Below are positions 44,267 through 54,104 of a stretch of DNA of 64,000 bases, in pieces. The notes beneath the pieces were generated by a model. The model was not told where the DNA came from, made no database searches, and worked only from the letters and a program-made list of their open reading frames with translations. Every line of letters starts with the position of its first letter. Positions within the stretch are counted from its first letter, which is position 1. This DNA comes from Paenibacillus rhizosphaerae (GTDB taxonomy: Bacteria > Bacillota > Bacilli > Paenibacillales > Paenibacillaceae): assembly GCF_014192015.1 (NCBI RefSeq), contig NZ_JACHXJ010000001.1, positions 1,860,001 to 1,924,000 on the forward strand, given 5' to 3'. The translations under genes were made by a program, and so were the position numbers.

Positions 44267-44473
44267 CTGGTTAGTCGGATCGCCAAAGCCAGTAAGAAAA
44301 ACGGTGCGGCCGAATTAACGTTTACGCCGGAATACGGACCTCCAGGCTATCTCCATACCTTGCCGTTCACCAATCAACCGGTCACAGATTTGTGGAAATT
44401 TTGCCAATGGACCGTAGAAATGTACCATGAAAGTTTCGAGCAATGTATGGCCTCGGTAGTGAAGTCGACGTAG
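44267..44473 (+). pseudogene. C-terminal remnant of a sugar-phosphate isomerase/epimerase
   Basis: The frame directly after the GH43 gene reads LVSRIAKASKKNGAAELTF, then TPEYGPPGYLHTLPFTNQPV and a stop at 44471-44473. EYGPPxYLHTLP then TNQPVxDLW is a common end of TIM-barrel isomerase-like proteins in Paenibacillus. There is no start or N-terminal part. An intact but different isomerase gene lies opposite at 44.7 kb. Confidence 0.7.
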
Positions 44474-44650
44474 TGGGACATACTTCAGCATATGTTGAAG
44501 CGCTTACCTTGCCTAAATAGCCGAATAGTGGTACAGGAATCTACATAAACCACCATTCTCTTTTCAACCCAATGGAGATATGATGAGCATATTTATCGAA
44601 GGTATCCATGATGCACATCCTATGGATGAAAACAAGTGACAACGCAGATA

Positions 44651-44671
44651 GCCCGCTAATTCATAGCGGGC
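44651..44671 (-). terminator. Hairpin at the end of the minus-strand isomerase gene
   Basis: GCCCGCTA pairs with TAGCGGGC around a 5-nt loop, 30 nt downstream of the isomerase stop; a T-run is lacking. Confidence 0.45.
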
Positions 44672-44701
44672 CTTGGAATCGTCGTTGCAGCGGGGAAGTG
44701 A

Positions 44702-45466
44702 TTAAAACCCGTTTTCGCGGAAAAATTCAAGGCAGAGCCTCGCACTTTCCAAAGAGGATGATGCAAACTCTTCTTGCTCGACGATGAAGTACTGAATTCC
44801 TGATGCCTCTGCAATATTGAGGACGCTTTTCAAATCGACTGAACCTTTCCCAACTTCGGTATCCTTGTGACCATCTGCGAAATCTTTAAAGTGTGCAAGG
44901 GGCACGCGGCCAGCATATTTTTTTACATATTCAGCTGGAGTAAAGCCTGCAAAATGTACCCAGCCGAGATCAAACTCGGCGAACAAGTACTCCGCGGGGA
45001 CGATTTCCAGCAAGTGATCGATGACTGGTTTGCCACCTACCAACTTGAACTCAAAATCATGGTTGTGATAGCCGAATTTCAGACCGGCATCCGTAACTTG
45101 CTTGCCTGTTTGCTCCAAAATATTGGCTAATTGTTTCACGTCGGCTTCTGTTGGAGTATCCGGCAGCGGCGACCAAGGCACCACAATGTATTCCAGACCT
45201 ATTTCCTTAGCGTATTCAATTTGTTTGTTCAGATCGGCCGACAACTTGTCGTGTTCCCTAAAATTTAAGCCAATATGAGCAGACGGTGCTTTCAAGTTCA
45301 GCTCTTCGAGTAAAGCCCTTATCTCCTTTGCAGGTGTTTCGAAAAATCCAGCGAATTCAACGGCCTGATAGCCCATCTCTGCAACTTTTCGAATCGTGCC
45401 CAGAAAATCCTTCTCGGTTTGGTCTCTCAACGTATACAATTGAATGCCGACAATGGGTTTGGTCAT
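44702..45466 (-). CDS. Sugar-phosphate isomerase/epimerase-like TIM-barrel protein
   Basis: The 254-aa protein is a compact xylose-isomerase-like barrel. VGIQLYTLRDQ starts it, and EMGYQAVEFAGFF, LEYIVVPWSPLPD, FGYHNHDFEF and LAHFKDFADG are typical of the family, with His and Glu residues for metal binding. It should isomerise, epimerise or dehydrate a sugar derivative. TAGGAGG stands before the ATG at 45466; longer frames have no site. It is divergent from an AraC gene, which may control it. Confidence 0.85.
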   Translation of the reverse strand: MTKPIVGIQLYTLRDQTEKDFLGTIRKVAEMGYQAVEFAGFFETPAKEIRALLEELNLKAPSAHIGLNFREHDKLSADLNKQIEYAKEIGLEYIVVPWSPLPDTPTEADVKQLANILEQTGKQVTDAGLKFGYHNHDFEFKLVGGKPVIDHLLEIVPAEYLFAEFDLGWVHFAGFTPAEYVKKYAGRVPLAHFKDFADGHKDTEVGKGSVDLKSVLNIAEASGIQYFIVEQEEFASSSLESARLCLEFFRENGF

Positions 45467-45519
45467 TTTTATTCCTCCTAAGTGATTAACTACATGTGAA
45501 CTTTCTAATTTTAGTAGAT

Positions 45520-45533
45520 ACGTCGACCGACGT
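45520..45533. promoter_or_regulatory. Palindrome in the divergent isomerase/AraC promoter region
   Basis: ACGTCGACCGACGT is a perfect inverted repeat with a 2-nt centre in the 166-bp gap between the divergent genes. It could be an operator; binding is not shown. Confidence 0.35.
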
Positions 45534-45632
45534 TCATCAGATTTCATTGTAGAGAAGATATAAGGAAAGCTCGATAGCATATCCAACTGATTAATTGACG
45601 TATTCGACTAAAATCTTGGAGGTTGAGCGATA

Positions 45633-46433
45633 TTGCTAGTTCTAGGGAGATATGGATTTAAAATAAAGAATGATCTGGGATTTACAATCGATCGGCCGAG
45701 GCGGAGCGGAGAATTTTTATTTATTCGCTTTCGCACCCCTGTATATATTCAACTGGCAAACGTGAAGAGTGTGACGGATCCAGGCTCCTGGATATTATTC
45801 ACGCCGGAGTTTCCACATAGATTTCATTCGCCGGATTCACCGGTCATTACGGATTGGTTTTATTTCTTTGGAAAGGATAATGCTGCAATAAAAAGACTTC
45901 TGGAGCGTCTCTCCATACCGCTCAATCAGCTGAATGCATCGCGCAAAGGGAGCGACGTAATGGGAAAGGCTTTTGAAGCGCTATGCCAGAATACACTTCT
46001 CAGCGATTTAGAGGGTGAGGTATGGAGAAGCGGATGGCTGCTGCAGTTTTTGGCTAACTTACCAACTTCGGGCGCACATAAAGGGAAGCTGCCAACGAGG
46101 ATGGTCAACCGCCAGACGTTGGAGCAGCTGCAGTATATCCGTACAGTACTTTACCAAACACCAGAGGCCAAGTGGTCCGTTAGCGAAATGGCCCAAAGAG
46201 CCAGTCTCAGCACGTCACGTTTCTCAGCCGTATATAAGGCAGCATTTCGGGTTTCACCCGGCAGAGACCTGATTAAGGCTCGCGTGGAAAAAGCACGGTA
46301 TTTACTGACGAATCAGTCTCTGTCTGTCAAGCAGGTTGCTGAGATGGCAGGCTATGAAAGCGAGTGCCACTTTATACGCCAATTTAAAACGGAGACAGGA
46401 ACGACGCCCGGACATTTTGCGCTTGAAACTTAA
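45633..46433 (+). CDS. AraC-family transcriptional regulator
   Basis: The 266-aa protein has an N-terminal cupin-like sensor domain (about 1-150; FLFIRFRTPVYIQL) and a C-terminal AraC domain (about 165-265; VSEMAQRASLSTSRFSAVYK and VAEMAGYESECHFIRQFK). The TTG at 45633 has TTGGAGGT about 9 nt upstream. It is divergent from the isomerase-like gene and probably controls it. The ligand may be a sugar. Confidence 0.82.
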   Translation: MLVLGRYGFKIKNDLGFTIDRPRRSGEFLFIRFRTPVYIQLANVKSVTDPGSWILFTPEFPHRFHSPDSPVITDWFYFFGKDNAAIKRLLERLSIPLNQLNASRKGSDVMGKAFEALCQNTLLSDLEGEVWRSGWLLQFLANLPTSGAHKGKLPTRMVNRQTLEQLQYIRTVLYQTPEAKWSVSEMAQRASLSTSRFSAVYKAAFRVSPGRDLIKARVEKARYLLTNQSLSVKQVAEMAGYESECHFIRQFKTETGTTPGHFALET

Positions 46434-46663
46434 GGCATAATAATTTATTTTTATAATGGTGTGATACCTATTAATCTATCAAACTTTTATATATCAACAT
46501 TTTTGCTGGTTTTTCTTTCTATATATTTTTACTTCTTGCATTCCGAAATATTGGCGGTTCTGAACTGTCGCAAAACCGATGCACTTTTAAGATTAAAGTT
46601 GACAGATTCGTTGCGTCTATGGTTCAAAATTAGTAATTGATATAAATAAAGTGAGGAAAAAAC

Positions 46664-47215
46664 ATGAAATGGGTTGAGTCTATAAAGAATTATACTGCTT
46701 GCAATGAACAAGAAAAAAAGGATAAAGCAATAATTTTAAATTGTTTGGAGATATTTGAAGATGTTCTTACTAGAGAAAACGAAATCGCTCATATAACGAG
46801 TTCTGCTTTTATAGTAAATAGAGAGAGAAATAAAGCTTTAATGGTACATCATAATATATTTAATTCCTGGTCTTGGACAGGAGGTCATGCAGATGGAGAA
46901 GAAGATTTATTACAGGTTGCATTAAAGGAAGCTAAAGAAGAAACAGGAGTACGAAACTTTAGATCTGTTAGTAATGATATTTTATCCATGGATATCTTAC
47001 CTGTACTTGGACATGAGAAAAGAGGGAAATACGTCGCCCCACATTTACATTTGTCCGTTGCTTATTTATTGGAGTGCGACGAGAATGAGCCACTATTTAT
47101 AAAAAAGGATGAGAACAGTGGTGTTCAGTGGGTACCGTTCGAAGATATAGAGAAATATTCTAACGAACCCCAAATGAAAGAAATATATAGTAAAATAATA
47201 TCTAAAATTCTTTGA
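46664..47215 (+). CDS. Nudix hydrolase (AT-rich gene)
   Basis: The 183-aa protein contains a Nudix box around residues 77-99 (GGHADGEEDLLQVALKEAKE then ETG) after an N-terminal ~45-residue helical part. The basic first residue pair of the box is KE rather than RE, which is still compatible with metal binding. The gene is markedly AT-richer than the surrounding sugar genes, suggesting later arrival. GTGAGG precedes the ATG. The substrate is unknown. Confidence 0.85.
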   Translation: MKWVESIKNYTACNEQEKKDKAIILNCLEIFEDVLTRENEIAHITSSAFIVNRERNKALMVHHNIFNSWSWTGGHADGEEDLLQVALKEAKEETGVRNFRSVSNDILSMDILPVLGHEKRGKYVAPHLHLSVAYLLECDENEPLFIKKDENSGVQWVPFEDIEKYSNEPQMKEIYSKIISKIL

Positions 47216-47249
47216 GACATTTGTGTTAAGGTTATGGGCTAATATTTCA

Positions 47250-47279
47250 CATAGAGGGCGCTTCTAAGCGTCCTCTATG
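47250..47279 (+). terminator. Hairpin after the Nudix gene
   Basis: CATAGAGGGCGCTT pairs with AGCGTCCTCTATG around a 3-nt loop, 35 nt after the stop. Confidence 0.6.
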
Positions 47280-47464
47280 CTTGTCTGGGCTCCCTCACAG
47301 AGGCGAGAGAGCCACTTGTGGCTCAGTCAATTGTAAGCGGACCGTGGGGAGCATTGAGGAGTTGGTTGACTCATCGAAGACAATGGGACCTTTGATCTTA
47401 TGGGCTATGAGAGTGAACTAATTAGCATGCCCAAAAGGTCTGTCTGCGTGGGGGAAGAGGGAAA

Positions 47465-47581
47465 TTGATTCATTTTTACGAGGTAGTAAATGGACAATGC
47501 CTGGCCAAAACGACTACGACTCCTGAAGACTATCTTCAGGATTTGGAACTTTTCCAGATGATCATGGACGAGCTCAAATAA
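47465..47581 (+). CDS. Possible 38-aa small protein or gene remnant
   Basis: A TTG after GGGGGAAGAGG opens a 38-codon frame (IHFYEVVNGQCLAKTTTTPE then DYLQDLELFQMIMDELK). It is coding-like but short, and the flanking ~250 bp have no gene. It may be the tail of a decayed gene. No family was recognised. A hairpin GGCCACCG/CGGTGGCC stands at 47679-47703. Confidence 0.3.
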   Translation: MIHFYEVVNGQCLAKTTTTPEDYLQDLELFQMIMDELK

Positions 47582-47901
47582 CAATAATTAGAACGATTTC
47601 GTATATAGATCTAATTATGTTCACGGTGAAACACTGATTTATTGATCATTAGCGTTCATTGAATTACCGTGAAAAAGGCCACCGATTACTTCGGTGGCCA
47701 TCTCTGCTTGTTAGGAGGGTTTTGTAATAGTCATTGAACCGGATTATAAAGCGTTGGCAACCACCCGTTTATTATGAACCCGGGACAAGTTGAACTAATT
47801 AAAGGAAATGGTTATTGCCAGTATAAGGGAAATTATCAAAGTCAAATTTCCGTTGGACTAGCTGAATTACCAAACACTTGCATGCTGTCGTATCATCTAT
47901 A

Positions 47902-47950
47902 TAACCGCAAAACCCGAACCTTTGAGAAACAGGTCGGGGTTTTGCGGTTT
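47902..47950. terminator. Strong terminator of the minus-strand glucanase operon
   Basis: AACCGCAAAACCCGAACCT pairs with AGGTCGGGGTTTTGCGGTT around a 10-nt loop, 20 nt beyond the stop of the large GH16 gene. Confidence 0.85.
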
Positions 47951-47969
47951 ATCAGAAAATTGCTTTCTA

Positions 47970-50900
47970 TCACGAACGCTTCCAGGCTGTAATCAGAGCT
48001 TGAGCCGCATCCTTTAGCTCTAATCTTATAAGTTGGTCAATATCCCGATCATTCGCATGCTCTACATCCCGAATGAAGGCGTTCATATTATCGAGTGCTT
48101 TGTCTTTACGGCCACGAGATAATTCTTGTACCGCTTTCGATAAATCTTCACTCAGCTTGTCATACAGCTTCTTCGACAGCTTTTCAGAAGATTTAGCATC
48201 TTGAAGCAGTCCCTCAATATCGGCAGTAGAGATGGCCATTTTAGGGAACCGGACACTCTCGGAGATGATGGTATCCGTCTCTGGATTGCTAACGGCGAAC
48301 AGTTCGATGTAATTTCCCGCCGTATTGGAAGGAAGAGTCAAAGCTGTTGTGACGGATTGGGATTCGCCAAGCTTAAGTTTCGTCTGAACATAGTACTTGT
48401 TCCGGATCACGCCATCCGGCGTTTTCAATGCTACAGCCAACCAGGCATCCAGGGCGTCTTCTGTATTGTTGTTCAAAGTCGTAGTGATCTTCACTCGCTC
48501 TCCTGGATTCAGACGTTTGATTGGCTTGCCCTCAAGATTTGAAAAGGCTGTTTCGGATAAAAGAATGCTTTTGTCTGATGTATGAATTTCGACCTTGTTG
48601 CTCGCCTCCGACATCTTGCCCGATGCATCCTTCGCTTTGACGTAAATGGAGAGGGTAGAATCTGGCGTAAGTTCAGACAAGGTAAAAGTGGTTGTCGTAC
48701 CATCAACCTCGCCTATTTTTTGGTCCGTATTTGCATTGTACAAGACATAGCCGGTAACGCCGACATCGTCCCCGGAAGCATCCCATTGAACTGTTGCAGT
48801 CGTACGCGTCGCACTTTTTACACGAAGATGTTCCGGTGCGCTAGGAGCCTGCGCATCCGTAGAAGAGAATCGTTGCAGCTTGATATCATAGATGCCCCAC
48901 CAGGTGCCGCCTGCGTTGCCTATCTGCACAATTTTGACATACCTTGCGGTCTGCTCCCCAGACAACAAAATAGCGGTGCCGTTATTTTGGCTTCCTTGAC
49001 CGGAAGCAACGGGGTCTCCCCAGTTTGAACCATCTTCGGACACGTATACTTGGTAACCGCGCGGATAATCTCCATTCGTCAATCCATCGTCAAGTACGAT
49101 CCGGTTAAATGTCTGCGATTTTCCCAGATCTAATTGGAACCATTGGCCATTCGTCTGTCCGGCGCCGGTCGCCCACCGCGTGGTTTTGCTGGCGTCTATC
49201 GCGTTGGCAGGAGGCGAGTCCGGCCAGGATGAACTTGCAGTTGCGGTCCAGTTGTCACGAGGCAGTGTTTGGATCAAAGCCGTCGATACCGTGAGGGAAG
49301 GGCCGTTCTCCGAGAGATTTCCATAAAAATCCCGGGCTTTTACGCTAAAGTTGTAAGAGGTATCTGGCGTCAGATCGGTTACTTTGAACGAGGTTCCGCT
49401 CGTAAATGCGAGCTGGTCCTTGCCGCTGTATACCACATAGCCGGCTACTTTGGTGTCATCCGCTGAAGCATTCCAGGCAAGCTGAATACTGGTGTCGTCT
49501 TTACTAGTTACACGGAACCCGGTAGGGGCTGTTGGCGGGTTACCGTCACCTCCGCCTTGAGGTACCGTCAATTGAACGGTTCCAAAGGCGCGAGGGTCGG
49601 TAAAAGCGTTGTCTTTTTCCGCATTCCAGGCGATTTTGGTCTCACGTCCGTTGTACCCGTCGTTATCATTTACCTGAACGTCAAATCCCATATAGACGCC
49701 ACTGCCCGGAGAGCCGCCAAGCGTCGACCATGGAATCTTGATCTCCATCTGATAGCCACTGTCCGTATCTCCTTGCGCAAACGTCACGCCGGTTATCGAA
49801 CGGTCGGGATGTTTCGATTCATACACTTTCTTATCATTCCAACGGAACGAATACTGGTAGTCATTATCGTCGTAGCTGGCGGCTTTGTCATTGTTCGCAT
49901 CAATGTAGACCTCCACACTATCGTCCCGCCAGACGGCATCGCTGTTGGCCAGTTTAACGGAATCCTTGACATCGGCAAAGACGTAAAGATTCTGGTCATC
50001 CCACATGGCTCGGTAAGAGGCAGACAAATCATCAGGCGAAGAAATATTATCCTGGCCCATAATCACTTTGCCGAGTTTCTCAGAACCTTGATCGTTCCAG
50101 GTCTCATCAAGTTTACCGTCGATCACTGGAGCCTTGGCTGTGTAGCTTAGCTTGGTTCCGGCAAAAGCCTGCGTAGACACCTTCAGGACATCGCTGGCTT
50201 CGGACAAATTCCCCCGCCGATCCAGCGCCCGAACCGTAAAGGTATACTGCCGATCAGGCAGCAAGTTGCTTACGGTATATTTCAGTACCGAGCCATCAAC
50301 GCGGGCAATTTCCGTCGAGGAGTTATAGATTGCATACTGGGTCACGCCACGGTTATCGGTCGATGCCTCCCATTGTAAACCAACGGAGGTATCCGTGGCG
50401 CTTGTTGATGTTAAGTGCGTTGGTGCCGTTGGAGATTCGGTATCGAGCTCCAGAGTCTTGACCGTGAATGGCACGAATTCTGAGACGTTTCCAAATGCGT
50501 CACGGGAGCGAATTTTCAGATGATAGGTCGTATTTGCAGGCAAGTTCCGCATGAGATAAAACGATGCCGTTGTCGTGCCTAGAAATTTGTCGTCCTGATA
50601 AACATCATAAGCATAAACGCCAGTATCATCGGTACCCGGCTTCCAGGTCAGACGCAATTCGTTGTCCTGTGCTTCTGCTGAAGGGGTTTGCGGCGGGCCA
50701 GGAGGCTCTTTGTCGACTGCGCCGTTTGTTTTCGTATAGACCCGAACGTAATCTACCAGATGATACTGTGGGAAAACCGTCGTTGCATCCGGAGCCCCTG
50801 CGAATCCGCCAACTGCCGTATTGATGATGATAAACATATCTTGGTCAGTAACATTAACATTTTCATAAGTACGCCGCAGCACGCCATCGACGTACCACCT

Positions 50901-52226
50901 TAGTACACCGGGCTCCCATTCCATTCCATATACGTGGAAGTCTTTGCTCAAATCGACGTCGGCATCCCATTGATCGCTGGTATAAGCATTATTGGGGTAG
51001 ACTCCATAGTGATACGTCATGTAGTTACGATTCGGTTCCTGACCGATCATCTCCATGACGTCCATCTCTGGGGGCCACGATATCTGATTGGCCAGCCAGT
51101 GAGTCGGCCAGATTCCTTGTCCGGTAGGAACTTTGGCGCGGAATTCGATTTTGCCGTAATTGAACTGGAATTTGCCATCAGAGTGAATGCGTCCGGACGA
51201 GTAATGCATGCCGCCAAATTCCCGCTTCTGGGTCCGTATAACCAAATTGCCGTCCTGCAGATAAACATCCTCGGGAGTATAATACTCCATCTCATTGTTG
51301 TAGTCGGCTTTCCAGTCAGCGATGTCCCACTTGGTCCGATCCAGCTCCTTTCCGTCGAACTCGTCATGCCAGACCATCGTCCATGGATCCATTTCTTTCG
51401 TTGTGACATCTATCGGATTGCTTTCGTCTGATACGTTGTTATCCGCGTCAACAGCTTTGACGGTGAACCGATAAGTTGTCTGAGGGGTAAGGCCGGTGAC
51501 AGGAAGGGAGGTTTCGGTTCCAACCGCCGAACCCATCTTTTCAGGAGTCCCGTAAGTGTCTTCCGTTACCGTAGCGCCATAGACATCGTAACGTACAATG
51601 CCGGCGAGGTCATCCTCCGATGCCTTCCATTGCAGGGTGACGGCACGATCCTTAATTTCCTGTGCTTCCAGATCGGCAGGTGCAGACGGAGGGGACGTGT
51701 CCATCGGGCGATATACGTTTAACTCCCAGATGGCCCACCATGCCCCGTCGTCGGACGTCTTCACAACCCGTATATACCTGGCCGTCTGAAGGGGGAAGGA
51801 GGCATCAATGATTTTGCTGCCCGTACCGCTGTAAATCGGATCGCCCCAGGTTGTCCCATCATTTGATACCAGGATGTCATAGGTATTTGGATAGTCTCCG
51901 CAGCATGATTTCGACGCATCCAGCGTAATTCGGTCAAAATTACGGACTTGCAGCATGTCAACCTGGAAGTACACTCCTTTCGCTGCGGGTTTTCCGCTTG
52001 ACCAGCGGCTCTCTGGGTTTCCGTCCAACGCTTTGACCGGAAATTCCTCTGACCATGTAGAGGAATAGGTCGCGCTCGCTGTCCACCCCGTCTTGTCCAA
52101 GGCGGTGCTGTCCTTATTTTCTTCGCTGTCAGCCCAGACCGACCCAGGACTGATCAATTGAGCGAAGGAACATGCAGCCAGAAAGATTGCTAAATATAAA
52201 CTGAACCACCTCTTTTTATTGCTCAT
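47970..52226 (-). CDS. Secreted multi-domain GH16 beta-1,3-glucanase with FIMAH C-terminus
   Basis: The 1418-aa exoenzyme is built in order of a signal peptide (~1-32), F5/8 discoidin-like domain (~45-172), FN3 (~178-277) and GH16 catalytic domain (~285-500). After these come FN3 x2 (~508-688), CBM9-like (~693-888), FN3 (~897-984), F5/8 (~989-1120), FN3 (~1127-1217), an unassigned beta region and a helical FIMAH-like end (~1333-1418). The GH16 motif is EMDVME with Glu387, Asp389 and Glu392, and the fold is laminarinase-like. It should cut beta-1,3-glucan outside the cell. The start is uncertain: ATG 52226 (site AAGGGGAGC, 13 nt away) or GTG 52238. It is the last gene of the minus-strand glucan cluster. 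Confidence 0.9.
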   Translation of the reverse strand: MSNKKRWFSLYLAIFLAACSFAQLISPGSVWADSEENKDSTALDKTGWTASATYSSTWSEEFPVKALDGNPESRWSSGKPAAKGVYFQVDMLQVRNFDRITLDASKSCCGDYPNTYDILVSNDGTTWGDPIYSGTGSKIIDASFPLQTARYIRVVKTSDDGAWWAIWELNVYRPMDTSPPSAPADLEAQEIKDRAVTLQWKASEDDLAGIVRYDVYGATVTEDTYGTPEKMGSAVGTETSLPVTGLTPQTTYRFTVKAVDADNNVSDESNPIDVTTKEMDPWTMVWHDEFDGKELDRTKWDIADWKADYNNEMEYYTPEDVYLQDGNLVIRTQKREFGGMHYSSGRIHSDGKFQFNYGKIEFRAKVPTGQGIWPTHWLANQISWPPEMDVMEMIGQEPNRNYMTYHYGVYPNNAYTSDQWDADVDLSKDFHVYGMEWEPGVLRWYVDGVLRRTYENVNVTDQDMFIIINTAVGGFAGAPDATTVFPQYHLVDYVRVYTKTNGAVDKEPPGPPQTPSAEAQDNELRLTWKPGTDDTGVYAYDVYQDDKFLGTTTASFYLMRNLPANTTYHLKIRSRDAFGNVSEFVPFTVKTLELDTESPTAPTHLTSTSATDTSVGLQWEASTDNRGVTQYAIYNSSTEIARVDGSVLKYTVSNLLPDRQYTFTVRALDRRGNLSEASDVLKVSTQAFAGTKLSYTAKAPVIDGKLDETWNDQGSEKLGKVIMGQDNISSPDDLSASYRAMWDDQNLYVFADVKDSVKLANSDAVWRDDSVEVYIDANNDKAASYDDNDYQYSFRWNDKKVYESKHPDRSITGVTFAQGDTDSGYQMEIKIPWSTLGGSPGSGVYMGFDVQVNDNDGYNGRETKIAWNAEKDNAFTDPRAFGTVQLTVPQGGGDGNPPTAPTGFRVTSKDDTSIQLAWNASADDTKVAGYVVYSGKDQLAFTSGTSFKVTDLTPDTSYNFSVKARDFYGNLSENGPSLTVSTALIQTLPRDNWTATASSSWPDSPPANAIDASKTTRWATGAGQTNGQWFQLDLGKSQTFNRIVLDDGLTNGDYPRGYQVYVSEDGSNWGDPVASGQGSQNNGTAILLSGEQTARYVKIVQIGNAGGTWWGIYDIKLQRFSSTDAQAPSAPEHLRVKSATRTTATVQWDASGDDVGVTGYVLYNANTDQKIGEVDGTTTTFTLSELTPDSTLSIYVKAKDASGKMSEASNKVEIHTSDKSILLSETAFSNLEGKPIKRLNPGERVKITTTLNNNTEDALDAWLAVALKTPDGVIRNKYYVQTKLKLGESQSVTTALTLPSNTAGNYIELFAVSNPETDTIISESVRFPKMAISTADIEGLLQDAKSSEKLSKKLYDKLSEDLSKAVQELSRGRKDKALDNMNAFIRDVEHANDRDIDQLIRLELKDAAQALITAWKRS

Positions 52227-52367
52227 CCCATTTGACACGCTCCCCTTTATTATTCGAGGGATTATTGGCCTAAGGTGAGGTCCACCTGATCGGCCAAACC
52301 ACCTCTCGAACTAACTTTAGCGGAAAGCGGTTTCTTATCAACAGAGGAATAAACAACGAAATTTTAT

Positions 52368-54104
52368 TCAAAAACGACGATCTTGATAATGTAGCACCGG
52401 AAAAGTAATCCTTACTGACGTTCCGATACCCAAACGGCTAGAAATCGTCACACCATATTGTTGGCCAAAATGAAGCTTGATTCTTTCGTCGACATTGCGG
52501 ATACCGCATCCGGCGATTTGTTTTCCTGGTTTCAAAATGCTCTCAGTCGTCTCCGGTCTCATACCGACGCCATTGTCAACGACCGAGAGAACGACGGTGT
52601 CATCATGCAATGAACCGCGGATGCAAATATGGATCGTTTCGTCGTACCAGGCATGTTTGAGGACATTCTCCACGAATGGTTGAAGGACAATTTTGACCGT
52701 ACTAAGTGAAAGAACAGCAGGATCAACATCGTAGGTTACTTCTAGGCGATTTCGATATTTAATCGTTTGGATATCGATGTACGCCGCTACTTGTTGAACC
52801 TCTTGAACAATGCTGATGAAAGTATTCCCGTTATTTAGCGTCAATCGGTAGAACTTAGAAAGCCCTGATACCATGCGGCTAAGCCTGTCAACTTCGCCCA
52901 GATTAGCCAAGCTATTGATCGATGAGAGGGTATTATATAGAAAATGAGGCTTGATCTGTGTATGAAGCGCTTCCAATTCTGCGTCTTTCTTCTGTAGTTC
53001 CGTCACATAGACTTTATTGATCAATTCTTCAATCGTGCCGGCCATCTCGTTGAACGCATGGGCCATCTGTCCGAATTCGTCCGAACCGCCAAACTGGATC
53101 CGCTTTCTGAAATCTCCTCCCTGAAAGGCACGGAGCGAGGCGATAATTTTATAGATACGCCGAGAAAAATAACGGGAAACGACCGCCCCGAACAGCCCGA
53201 GTACCGCGAAGCTTCCCGCGCATATCACGATCGTCAGGCGTGCGACTTTCCTGGCGCCTTTCTCCAGAACATCATTTGGCACACTGGCGAACAGCTTCCA
53301 ATCCGTATCGGGTAGCGCTTCCTCGGTTACCTGCTGCTTACTGCTTGGCACAGGGGACCAGCCGGCCTCGGTTCCCTTTGTCCCGTACAGCACGTTGCCT
53401 TGCTTGTCGATGACAGCTGCTTGCCCTGCATCTCCCACGGTGAAGGTATCGACAGCATCAAACAAATCGCCCAGCTTGACCGTGATCCGCACAAAGCCAA
53501 TAGCCGTATATTTATCATAACCGACCAGGTGCTGGACATAAGAGATGTTCCCATAGGCAGCGTCATCGCCGAGCTGTGCCCAGACAGTACTGCCAACGAT
53601 CCGATCGGCTTCTCCGTATTTTTGTTTGTAGTCGGCGTACCATGGCTCGCTGCTCAACCGATTAATGGAATAGAGATCTATCAGTGTTCCATTCGCCAGC
53701 GGGTTACCTTCCAGTACATTGTAGCGTTCTCTCAGGGAGTCGTTCTTGACATAGACGGAGAGGCGCATTTTATGGCTGGACCAGTTAGCTGACGATTCCA
53801 GGCGGGGCATGATGTAATCCATCATGGCCTCGTATACGTTATACCCCTGGTACTTCTCCGTGAGCAGCCGCGACAGCGTGACATCCTGGTACAGTTGCTC
53901 GGATATTTTACTGACCTCGGCAACATTGCCCATAATGTTTTCACGTATTTGCTGCAGCGTCCGGGCAACGCTGATTTTCGAGTTGGTCCGAATAGAATGG
54001 ACCGAGTTGGTATAGCTGTAAGATCCAATCAGCACGACCGGGATTAAAACCATCACCAGATAAGAGAGCATCAGTTTATTGGCAAAGGAGAATTTCAATT
54101 TCAT
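52368..54104 (-). CDS. YesM-type sensor histidine kinase
   Basis: The 578-aa protein has an N-terminal helix (about 12-30), an extracellular sensor (about 31-280), a second helix (about 285-310), HAMP (about 312-365), the phospho-acceptor block QIKPHFLYN and an ATP-binding domain with VDNGVGM. It pairs with the YesN-type regulator upstream; stop and start overlap by one base (TAATG), with AAGGTG as ribosome site. It probably senses beta-glucan oligosaccharide. Confidence 0.92.
   Translation of the reverse strand: MKLKFSFANKLMLSYLVMVLIPVVLIGSYSYTNSVHSIRTNSKISVARTLQQIRENIMGNVAEVSKISEQLYQDVTLSRLLTEKYQGYNVYEAMMDYIMPRLESSANWSSHKMRLSVYVKNDSLRERYNVLEGNPLANGTLIDLYSINRLSSEPWYADYKQKYGEADRIVGSTVWAQLGDDAAYGNISYVQHLVGYDKYTAIGFVRITVKLGDLFDAVDTFTVGDAGQAAVIDKQGNVLYGTKGTEAGWSPVPSSKQQVTEEALPDTDWKLFASVPNDVLEKGARKVARLTIVICAGSFAVLGLFGAVVSRYFSRRIYKIIASLRAFQGGDFRKRIQFGGSDEFGQMAHAFNEMAGTIEELINKVYVTELQKKDAELEALHTQIKPHFLYNTLSSINSLANLGEVDRLSRMVSGLSKFYRLTLNNGNTFISIVQEVQQVAAYIDIQTIKYRNRLEVTYDVDPAVLSLSTVKIVLQPFVENVLKHAWYDETIHICIRGSLHDDTVVLSVVDNGVGMRPETTESILKPGKQIAGCGIRNVDERIKLHFGQQYGVTISSRLGIGTSVRITFPVLHYQDRRF

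Noticed and set aside
44491..44504. Possible cre site (TTGAAGCGCTTACC)
   Set aside because: Two mismatches to the consensus and located behind a pseudogene rather than in a promoter region.
47774..47992. 72-codon plus-strand frame overlapping the terminator
   Set aside because: It runs through the strong terminator hairpin and into the end of the opposite GH16 gene.
49557..50150. Antisense frame opposite the GH16 gene
   Set aside because: Shadow of the FN3/CBM9 coding region; no start signals.
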